Below are positions 24,882-32,239 of a DNA stretch of 50,957 nucleotides, piece by piece (within the stretch, counting starts at the first letter, position 1; each line of letters starts with the position of its first letter). The notes under the pieces were generated by a model, which was not told where the DNA came from, did not search any database, and worked only from the letters and a program-made list of their open reading frames with translations. The stretch comes from a virus, in IMG/VR virus record IMGVR_UViG_3300042010_000257, positions 1-50,957 of that record. One strand, given 5' to 3'. The position numbers were made by a program, and so were the translations under genes.

Positions 24882-26897
24882 TCAGCGTCTCTTCAGGTAG
24901 CTGCTGCTGGAGCTGCGACGTTTGGGTTGCGCAAAAACTGGGCTGAATTGCGCGCCCAGCGGGGTGGGAATTTGTGTCGGCTGAGAGGCCTGCTCTACTC
25001 TTGGTTTTGGTGCCACAGACGCGGCTAGGCGCTTATCCTGAAAGGTTCTTTCATTAAGCGGAACGACCTCTTCCAAGGCTTGACGAACCCTGTCCCAGTC
25101 TCGCTCCTTGTAACGGTTAAGACCGAGGTAATGCGCCATCGCCAGGCTGTACACCATTAGATCGAGTGCTTCGTTGCGTTCGGCTTTGCCTTTGACCCAC
25201 TCTATTTTTTTGTAGCCCTTCACATAGCGCGTCACCTTGCGTTCAGCGACACACTGGGCAAAAAAGTCGTCCGGTAAGTCATTGGCGAAATGCAGTGCGC
25301 CGGGGCCGTCCTCCAGTGGATAGCGGTTATAAATCCAGTCCTTGGCGGTGTCTGTACCAATGAACCATAGCTCGGCACCGTTGCGTTCCGTCAGACCTTT
25401 CCACGTCACGTCGACCATCGATGGGCGTTGGGCAATCACCGGCCTTCCAGGCTTGCTCGCCCCCTTGACCGCAAACACGTTGCGCCAACGCCGCAACCGG
25501 CAGAACTGATAAACCTCATCGGTGTGGTGACCGCCGGAGTCGACTGCTGTAGCCAGGATTGCCAGATCCGCTCCGCATGGATGGCGATAGCGTGCCTTCA
25601 GCAACTCATCAAGAGCGGCCCATGTACGCTCGTCCGACGGATCGCCAGGGATCACTTGGTGATCCACCACCCAACGCTCCATGCCAATACCCCAGCCCAC
25701 CACCATTAACTCCAGGCGGTTGTCTTGGGTGTCAACAGAGGCCGTTAACATCAGTACACCTGATGCCATGGACCCAAGACCGTAGAGTTCCCTACGTGCC
25801 CGCGCCATCAATACATCGGCTTTGGTTTGCTCTTGAGAACTATCCCAGACCTTGGCCAGACGGGTGTTGTAGAACACCTGCATCGGTTCAGGATCGCCTC
25901 GCGACAAGGCAACTTTGGCTTTTCCGAACTGTTTGGCAAGCGAACGCCAGTCCATCCAACCCGGTGGCGAGTACAGGGCGTTGAGATTGAAACCAACGGT
26001 TTCACCATCACCCTCGGCGTGGGCTCGCCACTCCCCCTTGGCCAACATCTCGCCCTTGTGGTGCTCCTCGATCAGCACATCACAGTCAAGCCCGGCGCAC
26101 TGATAGTGCGCCAATCTATAGTCCGTCGAAAAATGTAGGCGCTCCCATTCCAGAGTTTGCATATGCCCACAAGACGGGCATGGCACGTAGTAATGGCGCT
26201 GGTCACTAGTCTCAAACAGATCGGCAATGCGCGAGGCACCCTTGATTGTTGGCGAGCTGGAGAAGTAGAACTTGGCATTACGGCCAAATGTACTTCCCCG
26301 AGTTTCCGCCAGCTCAATAGGGTCGCCCTCCTCGCCAACATCCACCTCCCACCGATCAACCTCGTCTCCGTAGATGTAACGAGCGGACAGCTCCGACAGG
26401 TTGGCCGCAGAGCCGGCAGTCGTCACGTACAACGAGCCGCCTTCGAACTCCTTGGTGTCCATGGTATTGCGCGCGTCCCGCGAGCGGATGGCTGCGACAC
26501 GCTCGCGCAGGACGGGGGTGGCCTTGATGGTCTTACCGATCCGCGACGAAACCCGCTTGGCCAGGCCGAGGCTCGGCAAAAGGGTCAGGATGTTGGACGG
26601 CGCCATATGGATCAGGCCACCAATCCAGTTCAAGGCAATCTGGGTTTTCATCAACTGCGAAGCCACCATGGTGACAACGCGCTTGCAAGGATGCGCGGGT
26701 GATAGGCAGCGCATCGGTTCACGAGCATAGGGTGTCCGCGATGTACGATATTGACCCGGTTCAGCTGCACCGGTATCGCGCGGAATACGCATGAACTCGT
26801 CGGCCCACTGGTCAATCCAGACATCTGGTTCTGGTCGCAAGCCACGGAAATAGGCCTGGCGGTACACCTCAGCACCGTCAGACATTTCCGATTGCAT
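24882..26897 (-). CDS. A: Terminase large subunit (gpA family)
   Basis: The 671-aa product matches lambda gpA: PDVWIDQWADEFMRIPRDTG, EPMRCLSPAHPCKRVVTMVA and SQLMKTQIALNWIGGLIHMA (ATPase entry region), EVDRWEVDVGEEGDPIELAE with a Walker B-like acidic patch, YYVPCPSCGHMQTLEWERLH (zinc-like Cys pair), and a C-terminal nuclease domain with ASVDTQDNRLELMVVGWGIG. It cuts concatemers at cos and drives packaging. The gpA family usually acts with cos sites, which supports the repeat array at 27.5-27.8 kb as packaging DNA. Confidence 0.95.
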   Translation of the reverse strand: MQSEMSDGAEVYRQAYFRGLRPEPDVWIDQWADEFMRIPRDTGAAEPGQYRTSRTPYAREPMRCLSPAHPCKRVVTMVASQLMKTQIALNWIGGLIHMAPSNILTLLPSLGLAKRVSSRIGKTIKATPVLRERVAAIRSRDARNTMDTKEFEGGSLYVTTAGSAANLSELSARYIYGDEVDRWEVDVGEEGDPIELAETRGSTFGRNAKFYFSSSPTIKGASRIADLFETSDQRHYYVPCPSCGHMQTLEWERLHFSTDYRLAHYQCAGLDCDVLIEEHHKGEMLAKGEWRAHAEGDGETVGFNLNALYSPPGWMDWRSLAKQFGKAKVALSRGDPEPMQVFYNTRLAKVWDSSQEQTKADVLMARARRELYGLGSMASGVLMLTASVDTQDNRLELMVVGWGIGMERWVVDHQVIPGDPSDERTWAALDELLKARYRHPCGADLAILATAVDSGGHHTDEVYQFCRLRRWRNVFAVKGASKPGRPVIAQRPSMVDVTWKGLTERNGAELWFIGTDTAKDWIYNRYPLEDGPGALHFANDLPDDFFAQCVAERKVTRYVKGYKKIEWVKGKAERNEALDLMVYSLAMAHYLGLNRYKERDWDRVRQALEEVVPLNERTFQDKRLAASVAPKPRVEQASQPTQIPTPLGAQFSPVFAQPKRRSSSSSYLKRR

Positions 26898-26901
26898 GGG
26901 T

Positions 26902-27495
26902 TTAGCTCGCTACTGTTAACGTATGGGTCAGGTCCGCTGAGGACATGCGTTCTGCATCCTCCAGAACTCGGCGCAACGCTGCAGTGAGGCGCTTTTCGAT
27001 TTCCCAGTGATCGGTCATCGCGGCCAGCTCTGGGGCAAGCTGCGGTGGCATACCGAGCAAAAGATCTCGCACCATGCGGCCCGTTGCATAAGCCGCCGAC
27101 TTAACAGCCTCGATTTCGACGTGTGCATTCCGGTCCTTGAGGTACTCGCTTTCAGATAGTCGCGACTCAAAGTACTCGCGATGCGCACGAGACGCCTGAA
27201 AGTCGGGAATATCCTCAGCAGACACCATCATGTGGTGCGACACAAAGGGTGAAGGCTCAATCGGCAATACCGGGATTCGACCTTCCGGGCTACGCTGAAC
27301 ACGTTCGCGTTGATGTCGAGCAGCGACACTGGCCTTGCTCGGATCGGAGGTTCCTTGCACAAGTCGATCCGTAGCCTCGACATCTACCCGTCCCGTCGGA
27401 GTCAGCACCAGTCGGCCAGTCTTGGCCAATTTCGACACATAAGGTTTCGACCAGCCTCGAAGAGCGGCGAACTCGGCTTTGGTTAGAGCGGTCAT
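26902..27495 (-). CDS. Terminase small subunit (Nu1-like)
   Basis: The 197-aa product begins with a winged-helix DNA-binding domain (MTALTKAEFAALRGWSKPYV, SKLAKTGRLVLTPTGRVDVE), like lambda Nu1 and its relatives, followed by a helical oligomerisation and gpA-contact region. It should recognise cos DNA. The first TTAACC-type repeat lies 15 nt upstream of its start, so this protein may bind sites within its own leader. Confidence 0.9.
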   Translation of the reverse strand: MTALTKAEFAALRGWSKPYVSKLAKTGRLVLTPTGRVDVEATDRLVQGTSDPSKASVAARHQRERVQRSPEGRIPVLPIEPSPFVSHHMMVSAEDIPDFQASRAHREYFESRLSESEYLKDRNAHVEIEAVKSAAYATGRMVRDLLLGMPPQLAPELAAMTDHWEIEKRLTAALRRVLEDAERMSSADLTHTLTVAS

Positions 27496-27509
27496 GTCCT
27501 TGCCTTCCA

Positions 27510-27810
27510 GTTAACCAGGCAGGGCTAAGAGTTAACCTGGTTAACCGTCTTAGTTAACTGTTTGAGTAAGCGAATGAAAGCCACAGCCGGCGCGGCCTTC
27601 AGCTCTGATTCCGACATTTTTTTGAGAGGCTTAGTTAACTCACTGGTTAACTGCCTTGGTTAACCGACCGAAAGCCGCGGTGCCCAAGGCTTTCATCCAC
27701 ATTGACGGTTGACCAAGTTAATCTGGTTAACTGCCTCGGTTAACCGGCTACAAGCCACGGCCTACTTGGCTTTCAGCCAAAATCAGAGATGGAGTTAACC
27801 AGTTAACTAA
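27510..27810. repeat. Three-fold imperfect repeat with 11 GTTAAC sites, likely cosB-like packaging site
   Basis: GTTAAC occurs at 27510, 27531, 27540, 27553, 27634, 27646, 27659, 27726, 27739, 27794 and 27802. The segment from 27644 (GGTTAACTGCCTTGGTTAAC, then AAGCC-CGG and GGCTTTCA) repeats at 27724 with an exact 80-bp shift; a weaker copy begins near 27540. Location directly upstream of the small terminase gene matches lambda cosB/cosQ geometry. Binding by the Nu1-like protein is inferred. Confidence 0.7.
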
Positions 27811-27991
27811 GCTGGAGGGTGTCCCGCTAACGCTTTCGCGCGGGTTTCCGACCCCGTACCCCTCGAATAACCCCAGGGTCCCCGGCGACTTTTCACGCCC
27901 CAAAACTGTGCAAGACCACAGAAAGACACCTTTCACATGATCTCCATCCATTCGTCCTGCTCCTCGCCCGATGATTATAAATTTGTGATAT
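27811..27991. other. Non-coding stretch, possible cosN
   Basis: No gene fits. The GC-rich run ending CCCCGGCGAC near 27880..27891 carries GGCGAC, as in the lambda nick site GGGCGGCGACCT, and lies 70-80 bp beyond the repeat array, a fitting place for cosN. This is only a resemblance. Confidence 0.3.
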
Positions 27992-28330
27992 TTACTGCCC
28001 ATCTACCTGGCGGTCAGGGCTGCTGATGCCGACCCTCTTCGCCAAGAACTTCGTGTAAAGACCACCGGCAACGTCAGCGCCGATAACAGCAATGACGATG
28101 CCCAAGCCAGCAGCTAGGTAAAGATTGGCCCACACCGCCATCGCTAGGAGCAGCGTGGCCATACCCAGCAGGCCTGACGCTAGAAAACGCAGGGCCACCC
28201 GCTGAAGGACCTGGCGCAGCCCCAAGTCAGCGCCCGAAGCCCTCAGCATCTCCCCGGACAATCCGGCCATGCTCAGCAGTATCAGCAACCAAAGTGGCAC
28301 ATCGGCAAGCGCCTGGTGTTCTGTGTTCAT
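27992..28330 (-). CDS. Phage holin, three transmembrane segments
   Basis: The 112-aa product has hydrophobic segments at about 12-28 (PLWLLILLSMAGLSG), 46-66 (LRFLASGLLGMATLLLAMAV) and 68-90 (LAAGLGIVIAVIGADVAGGL), then a short basic C-terminus. Size and topology fit a class I holin or phage holin family protein that permeabilises the inner membrane to release the endolysin. It lies between late promoter and terminase genes, far from the endolysin, an arrangement also known from other Pseudomonas prophages. It is preceded by two tandem terminators. Confidence 0.85.
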   Translation of the reverse strand: MNTEHQALADVPLWLLILLSMAGLSGEMLRASGADLGLRQVLQRVALRFLASGLLGMATLLLAMAVWANLYLAAGLGIVIAVIGADVAGGLYTKFLAKRVGISSPDRQVDGQ

Positions 28331-28445
28331 CAGTGGTCCTTAGCTGGGCGGTGCCCTGATTCCCTAGTGGGACTGAGTAATAAGACGGCGTCCAATGCAC
28401 TGCAATCCGCCTGAGAGCAAAGAGGCAGGCATGGAAGCCGAAAAC

Positions 28446-28473
28446 GAAAAAGCCCCGGCAAATGCCGAGGCTC
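28446..28473 (-). terminator. Intrinsic terminator, second of tandem pair
   Basis: AGCC-CGGC-AAAT-GCCG-GGCT stem (one bulge pair) with a U-run on the minus strand, upstream of the holin gene. Confidence 0.75.
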
Positions 28474-28489
28474 ATTGAAGTACAGAAAT

Positions 28490-28516
28490 CAAAAAGCCCA
28501 GCACTTGGCCGGGCTT
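28490..28516 (-). terminator. Intrinsic terminator, first of tandem pair
   Basis: AGCCC-AGC and GCC-GGGCT arms with one mismatch, followed by U-run on the minus strand, after the membrane-anchored unknown gene. Confidence 0.7.
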
Positions 28517-28557
28517 ACTTATTAAGTCGAAAGGGGTGGAGTCAGACTCACCTGCTG

Positions 28558-29103
28558 CTAAATGAGCAACGCTTGCTCTTCATCTTCAAGAGCCCTAAGA
28601 GACTCCCCAACCTTTGCGTTGAACTCGTTGAAAAGAATGCCAGCAGTAAGAACAGCATCCTCCGACTCGTCAGGCGACACAGAAAATGAGACTTTTAAAC
28701 ATAGTTTTGAGACTTGATCCACCATATTCCTAACATGCTCGTCGCGTACCCGAACTTTCGCGAGTGTAACTTGACGAAAGGCAGTTCTGGACAGGTCGCT
28801 CACATCGCCGGGAAGGTCTCCACCTCTCCAACGACCAATCTCTGCATTCAACTTGCATTCAGCAAAGTGCAAGACCGTAGTGCAGCGCATCAAGTCAGAA
28901 ATAGCGATCTGTATGTCTCCGAGCGCTTTTCGTTGAAGATCAATCCGCTGAAGGAGAATGATTTCTTTGCGCTTTTCGACTCTTGATTCCCTGTCGAAAC
29001 CAGCCCGTCTTTTCTCCGTCCATGAGTCAAAAATAGCCTTAAGAAAGGCACCGATGATCAAAGTTATTACAGGAAACCAAACTGATGGGCTGATCCCTTC
29101 CAC
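28558..29103 (-). CDS. Membrane-anchored coiled-coil protein, first gene of late operon
   Basis: A GTG at 29103 with GGAAAGGA 7 nt upstream opens a 181-aa product. The longer frame (ATG 29151) would begin inside the terminator hairpin, so I reject it. Residues 8-24 (WFPVITLIIGAFLKAIF) form one membrane segment; a basic stretch SWTEKRRAGF and a helical cytoplasmic domain with RVEKRKEIILLQRIDLQRKA follow. Base composition is less GC-rich than the tail genes. It is flanked by tR'-like and tandem terminators, so it forms its own cassette between Q and holin. Candidates: superinfection exclusion or lysis timing. No family recognised. Confidence 0.7.
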   Translation of the reverse strand: MEGISPSVWFPVITLIIGAFLKAIFDSWTEKRRAGFDRESRVEKRKEIILLQRIDLQRKALGDIQIAISDLMRCTTVLHFAECKLNAEIGRWRGGDLPGDVSDLSRTAFRQVTLAKVRVRDEHVRNMVDQVSKLCLKVSFSVSPDESEDAVLTAGILFNEFNAKVGESLRALEDEEQALLI

Positions 29104-29132
29104 GAAGCCGTCCTTTCCAAAAGTCGAAACCC

Positions 29133-29168
29133 AAAAAAACAAAAAGCCCATCTTGGTGATGGGCTTTG
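29133..29168 (-). terminator. tR'-like terminator just downstream of the late promoter
   Basis: AGCCCATC and GATGGGCT form an 8-bp stem with loop of 5, followed on the minus strand by TTTTTGTTTTTTT. It lies about 20-55 nt past the start of the predicted late transcript, as lambda tR' does. Confidence 0.85.
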
Positions 29169-29197
29169 CACGCGGAAAAACCGCAAAGTAACTGGAA

Positions 29198-29224
29198 TCT
29201 ATAGTTCGTCCCCGGCCTTGTCAA
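29198..29224 (-). promoter_or_regulatory. Predicted late promoter (pR'-like)
   Basis: On the minus strand TTGACA (29224..29219) is followed after 15 nt by TATAGA (29203..29198), or after 17 nt by TAGATT. The -35 box overlaps the stop codon of the Q-like gene. A short RNA from here would stop at the hairpin 29133..29168 unless Q acts. Confidence 0.65.
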
Positions 29225-29574
29225 GCGGCCTCTCTGCGAACATCAAGAGCGCCATCGATCCATGCAATTCCCGCCTTCCAAAGCTGCCGGGTCTTCTCTT
29301 CACCGAAGCCCATCTTCTTGCCGACGTCGATCAGCGCCTTGTCGCGGGCGGTGTAGTACTTCATCAGTACTTTGCCGCATTCCGGATACCGCTTGAGCAG
29401 CCGTCCCATCAGTCCATCAATCATTAGCGCGTCGTCGTCGGTGATCATCGGGGTGTGCAGCGTGTTCTCCCGGGACGCGCAGCAGGACACGCCCGAGCCC
29501 AGCACAACCCAACGCCCCCAATGCTCCAGCAGGTCTTCAGCCGTGCGCTCGGTGAAGCTCTTTGTTCTCGCCAT
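29221..29574 (-). CDS. Q: Late antiterminator Q-like protein
   Basis: The 117-aa product (MARTKSFTERTAEDLLEHWG, RWVVLGSGVSC, MITDDDALMIDGLMGRLLKR, then VGKKMGFGEEKTRQLWKAGI, ILDGAL-type end) fits phage antitermination protein Q / DUF1133-type regulators of Pseudomonas phages: a LLxxWGRW start, a central ITDDxALxID block and an HTH-like GxxxGxxxxxVxxxxxAG end. It should load on RNA polymerase at the promoter directly behind it and allow passage of terminators in the 26-kb late operon. It is last in the leftward early operon, as expected. Confidence 0.8.
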   Translation of the reverse strand: MARTKSFTERTAEDLLEHWGRWVVLGSGVSCCASRENTLHTPMITDDDALMIDGLMGRLLKRYPECGKVLMKYYTARDKALIDVGKKMGFGEEKTRQLWKAGIAWIDGALDVRREAA

Positions 29575-29577
29575 GAA

Positions 29578-29892
29578 TCAATCCCCTTTGAAAGACGAGC
29601 GGCCGGCGCCACGACTGTTGTTCTGCTGGTACTGCTCGGCGGTGTCGTTAGCAGCCGGCACCAGGCTTGCGAGTTGACGCTCTCGACGCAGCAACATGCC
29701 CAACTGCACCACCAGGTCTTCCATTGCTAGCGCTTCCAGGGTGATCGCATGGACCTGGCCAGAGGCATGACAACCGACGCAGTCGAGCTGGTGAAACACG
29801 CCTTGGATGATCCCCTTCCCAGCACACGACGAGCAGTCAGTGAGCGGGATCAGGCAGCGCACAAAGGCGGGTCCGTGATTCCTTTTATCCAT
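29578..29892 (-). CDS. Small zinc-binding protein, unknown
   Basis: The 104-aa product has two Cys pairs, CSSCAGKG and CVGCHASGQV, spaced like a DnaJ-type zinc ribbon (about residues 20-46), then a helical tail with LVVQLGMLLRRERQ. It lies 3 nt before Q and 3 nt after the recombinase gene, so it is translated in the same operon. In lambda this place belongs to the nin region. Function unknown; an RNA or DNA chaperone or a Q partner are both possible. Confidence 0.65.
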   Translation of the reverse strand: MDKRNHGPAFVRCLIPLTDCSSCAGKGIIQGVFHQLDCVGCHASGQVHAITLEALAMEDLVVQLGMLLRRERQLASLVPAANDTAEQYQQNNSRGAGRSSFKGD

Positions 29893-29894
29893 TT

Positions 29895-31184
29895 TTAAAC
29901 CTCGCCATTAACAAATTGTGGAATCACCTTGCAGCCCTTGTCTTCCGTGGCTTGCAGGGCATTTTGCGAATCTTCATATCTAACGCCCGTCTGCCCGTGA
30001 ATCGCCTTGAAGCCACGCCCATCTAACCAGTCGTGCCACTTCACCAACGCCAATCGACGCTGCTCTGTGGCCTGGGTATTGATGTATGTGGAAGCAATCT
30101 TGCCCAGCGAGTGGTTGAGCAGCATCTCGCCGATGTGCCCGTCGATACCGAGGTCAGTCCAGGCGGTACGGGCTACCTTGCGTAAGTCGTGGCTGGTCCA
30201 CTCACCCATACCCAGCCGGGTGAATACGGCACTCGCCTGGTTGTCGCTCAGTGCCAGCCCACGGCGTGATGGGAACAGGTAGGCGCCTTGATAGCCGGCT
30301 GCCAATTGGACGGCGCGGTACCGACGCAGCAGAGCGCATACCTGGTCGGTCAGCGGCAGGCGATGCTCGGTCCGGGTCTTGGTGTGCTCGGCCGGGATGA
30401 ACCACTCACGCTCTGGCATCGCGATGTCGGCCCAGCGTGTCATGCGGGTTTCGCCGATTCGAGTGCCGTGGCAGAGCATCATCAGCGCCAGCATGGCGTC
30501 ACCCGGCGCCGTCTCGAAACGCTCGATCAGCAAGCCGAGCACGTCCGGGATCTGCACGCCGCGCAGTCGGGCGGCCTTGGGCACGATGCGCGCGGTGGTA
30601 AAGTCGGCGAACTTCATGCCGGCCATGGGGTTCGTCGGAATCAGGTCCAACTTATGCGCCTGGCGGAATGCGGCGGACAGCAGGCGATAGAGCTGCTGGA
30701 CGTAGGACAGTGAAAGGATGGCTTGCAGTGGCCACATCAGCATCTGGTCGAGGCTCTGGGCGCTGACGTCGCGAATTAGCAGATCGGCCAAGCGTGGTTT
30801 CAAGTGGCACGCGATCGCGGTCTTGCCCCCAGCCTTGCGCTTGTCCGATAGCGAACGGTCACGGGACATGCGGTCACCGTACCAGTCGAGCAGATCGCCG
30901 ACAGTGCTCCAGGCCTCGATGGCTGCGCTGGCATTCGACTTGAGCACCAGGCGCTGACGCAGCTCCGGCAGCACAGCCAACACGGCATTGGCCTTGAGGT
31001 CAGGATACCCAGCGATACGCCGCCACGAACGACTCACCACCAGATACCAGGAACCGCGCCCCCTCCCCTCGCTGAATCGAAAATAGAGACCGGGGTGACG
31101 TGGGTCGCGCAGCGTATGCACTGATGAGTCAGCGGCCTGCCTGCGAATCTCGGCGTCGGAGAGGTTAACGACGGCGGTGCTCAT
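29895..31184 (-). CDS. Second tyrosine recombinase, inside the nin-like region
   Basis: The 429-aa product (ATG 31184, overlapping the previous stop as ATGA) has an arm-binding-like N-terminus (LSDAEIRRQAADSS, SRSWRRIAGYPDLKANAV), a core-binding helical domain (about 110-220) and a complete catalytic domain: CHGTRIGETRMTRW (Arg), HTKTRTEHRLPL (Lys), SHDLRKVART (HxxR), LLNHSLGKI (His) and ASTYINTQ (Tyr). All catalytic residues are present. It is not next to an att site and is expressed with replication genes. It may resolve genome multimers, act at another site, or be an ancestral integrase kept in the nin region. Confidence 0.9.
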   Translation of the reverse strand: MSTAVVNLSDAEIRRQAADSSVHTLRDPRHPGLYFRFSEGRGRGSWYLVVSRSWRRIAGYPDLKANAVLAVLPELRQRLVLKSNASAAIEAWSTVGDLLDWYGDRMSRDRSLSDKRKAGGKTAIACHLKPRLADLLIRDVSAQSLDQMLMWPLQAILSLSYVQQLYRLLSAAFRQAHKLDLIPTNPMAGMKFADFTTARIVPKAARLRGVQIPDVLGLLIERFETAPGDAMLALMMLCHGTRIGETRMTRWADIAMPEREWFIPAEHTKTRTEHRLPLTDQVCALLRRYRAVQLAAGYQGAYLFPSRRGLALSDNQASAVFTRLGMGEWTSHDLRKVARTAWTDLGIDGHIGEMLLNHSLGKIASTYINTQATEQRRLALVKWHDWLDGRGFKAIHGQTGVRYEDSQNALQATEDKGCKVIPQFVNGEV

Positions 31185-31609
31185 GCGGCCACCACGGTCG
31201 GTGCGAGTCGAAGGTAAGCGCGGATCTGCTCCATGGCGTCGAAGTGTCCACGGCACACCACCGCCAGATAGCCCTGGTCATTCAGCCGACGAATGCAGGC
31301 GGCCTGGCTGGGCGATACCGGCGCCGGCTCAACCGTGGCTTTGAATTCGATGTACAGGCCAAAGAACCCGCCGCGAGCCATTGGCAGCACCAGGTCAGGA
31401 ATACCGGCCTTCACCCCCTGCTGCTTCAACTTCATCGCCACCTGCTTGTGCCGGTGACCACCATTCGGGACGTGGTAGATCAGCTCGAACACTTGCGGAT
31501 ACCGCAGTTCGATCTCGGACAGCAACGCGGCCTGCTCTTGACCTTCACGGTCGACTGACTTGGCACGCACCGGCTTCTGCTTGAACAGCTTCATGGCGGC
31601 TGGCTTCAT
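31181..31609 (-). CDS. VRR-NUC domain nuclease
   Basis: The 142-aa product has a VRR-NUC fold: DREGQEQAALLSEIELRYPQ, HVPNGGHRHKQVAMKLKQQG, VKAGIPDLVLPMARGGFFGL and YIEFKATVEPAPVSPSQAAC. The GxPDLxLP...EFK motif holds the catalytic Asp, Glu and Lys of PD-(D/E)xK enzymes. Phage VRR-NUC proteins can act as structure-specific (Holliday junction) nucleases. It is linked by ATGA overlaps to the 39-aa peptide upstream and the recombinase downstream, which suggests joint work on recombination intermediates. Confidence 0.9.
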   Translation of the reverse strand: MKPAAMKLFKQKPVRAKSVDREGQEQAALLSEIELRYPQVFELIYHVPNGGHRHKQVAMKLKQQGVKAGIPDLVLPMARGGFFGLYIEFKATVEPAPVSPSQAACIRRLNDQGYLAVVCRGHFDAMEQIRAYLRLAPTVVAA

Positions 31610-31725
31610 TTACGCTCACCTCGCGCAATCCGGCGCCTGCGATCAAGACGGCGAATACCCACAAAGCACCCGCAGAAGGTGACCAGGAAAAAGGCTAGCC
31701 AGAGATGGATTAAGATTTCGTTCAT
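31606..31725 (-). CDS. 39-aa single-pass membrane peptide
   Basis: ATG at 31725 overlaps the stop of the DUF1364 gene (ATGA), and its own stop overlaps the start of the VRR-NUC gene (ATGA). The product is MNEILIHLWLAFFLVTFCGC, then FVGIRRLDRR and a strongly basic tail. One membrane segment with positive cytoplasmic end is clear. Double translational coupling makes it a likely real gene, though short. Role unknown. Confidence 0.65.
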   Translation of the reverse strand: MNEILIHLWLAFFLVTFCGCFVGIRRLDRRRRIARGERK

Positions 31726-32024
31726 GCAGCCCCCTTAACGTTCAGTATCCCGGCCCGAATCAGGGCCTCATGTGTTTCCGCCACAGCCCTGAGCATGTCC
31801 TGCCAATCCACTTCGCCAGCGCCACGGCCGTCGATGACGTCATGGCAGGCGCCGCATGCGTAAACCGCGACAGTGTCGAAGCCCTTCATGCCCATGCCCT
31901 TCTGGCCGCACGGCAAGTGCGCGAGAACAGTCGTGGCCGGGTTGTGGTTGCAGATGCCCGGCAAGCGGACGGTGCAGTCCTGGCCATTGGCCGAGGCGCG
32001 AAGCTTCTTCGAGGTCACCTTCAT
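31722..32024 (-). CDS. DUF1364 domain protein
   Basis: The 100-aa product (MKVTSKKLRASANGQDCTVR, LPGICNHNPATTVLAHLPCG, VYACGACHDVIDGRGAGEVD) is a typical DUF1364 phage protein. Cys/His spacing C-x-VRLPGIC-N-H ... H-L-P-C ... CGACHD resembles an HNH-like zinc fold, and family members occur in nin-like regions beside recombination genes, where a nuclease role such as NinG/Rap-like has been suggested. Here it overlaps both neighbours by 4 nt. Confidence 0.85.
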   Translation of the reverse strand: MKVTSKKLRASANGQDCTVRLPGICNHNPATTVLAHLPCGQKGMGMKGFDTVAVYACGACHDVIDGRGAGEVDWQDMLRAVAETHEALIRAGILNVKGAA

Positions 32025-32239
32025 TCGGGCGCTCTCGCCTGCTCCAGTTCGATCAGCAGTTCGAGGAAGTGCTTTGCCTTTTCCAGATCGGCAATGCCGC
32101 CCTTGTCACGCCAGCGCGTCACATACTTGATGACGCTGCCCTCGGCGAAAGGAATGTTGTTCGCGTGAATAAATTCTATGGGCTGGATTTTCAGCGACTT
32201 GTAGTGGCTACCGGACACCTGTTTTTCGAGGGCGGTCAT
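32021..32239 (-). CDS. DUF3310 domain protein
   Basis: The 72-aa product starts MTALEKQVSGSHYKSLKIQP and contains EFIHANNIPFAEGSVIKYVT, RWRDKGGIADLEKAKHFLEL, the full DUF3310 (SaV-like) pattern HYKxxxxxPIEFIxxNxLxFxxGNxIKYxxRxxxKxGxxDLxKAxxYL. These small phage proteins are of unknown role, often near replication and nucleotide genes. Start ATG overlaps the helicase stop. An upstream extension into the helicase gene is rejected. Confidence 0.88.
   Translation of the reverse strand: MTALEKQVSGSHYKSLKIQPIEFIHANNIPFAEGSVIKYVTRWRDKGGIADLEKAKHFLELLIELEQARAPE

Noticed and set aside
27510-27810. CRISPR array
   Set aside because: Repeat units are imperfect, spacers are not unique sequences of even length, there are no cas genes, and the place next to terminase fits packaging DNA.
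28558-29151. ATG start at 29151 for the membrane-anchored late gene
   Set aside because: It lies inside the terminator hairpin and lacks a ribosome site; GTG 29103 has GGAAAGGA at good distance.
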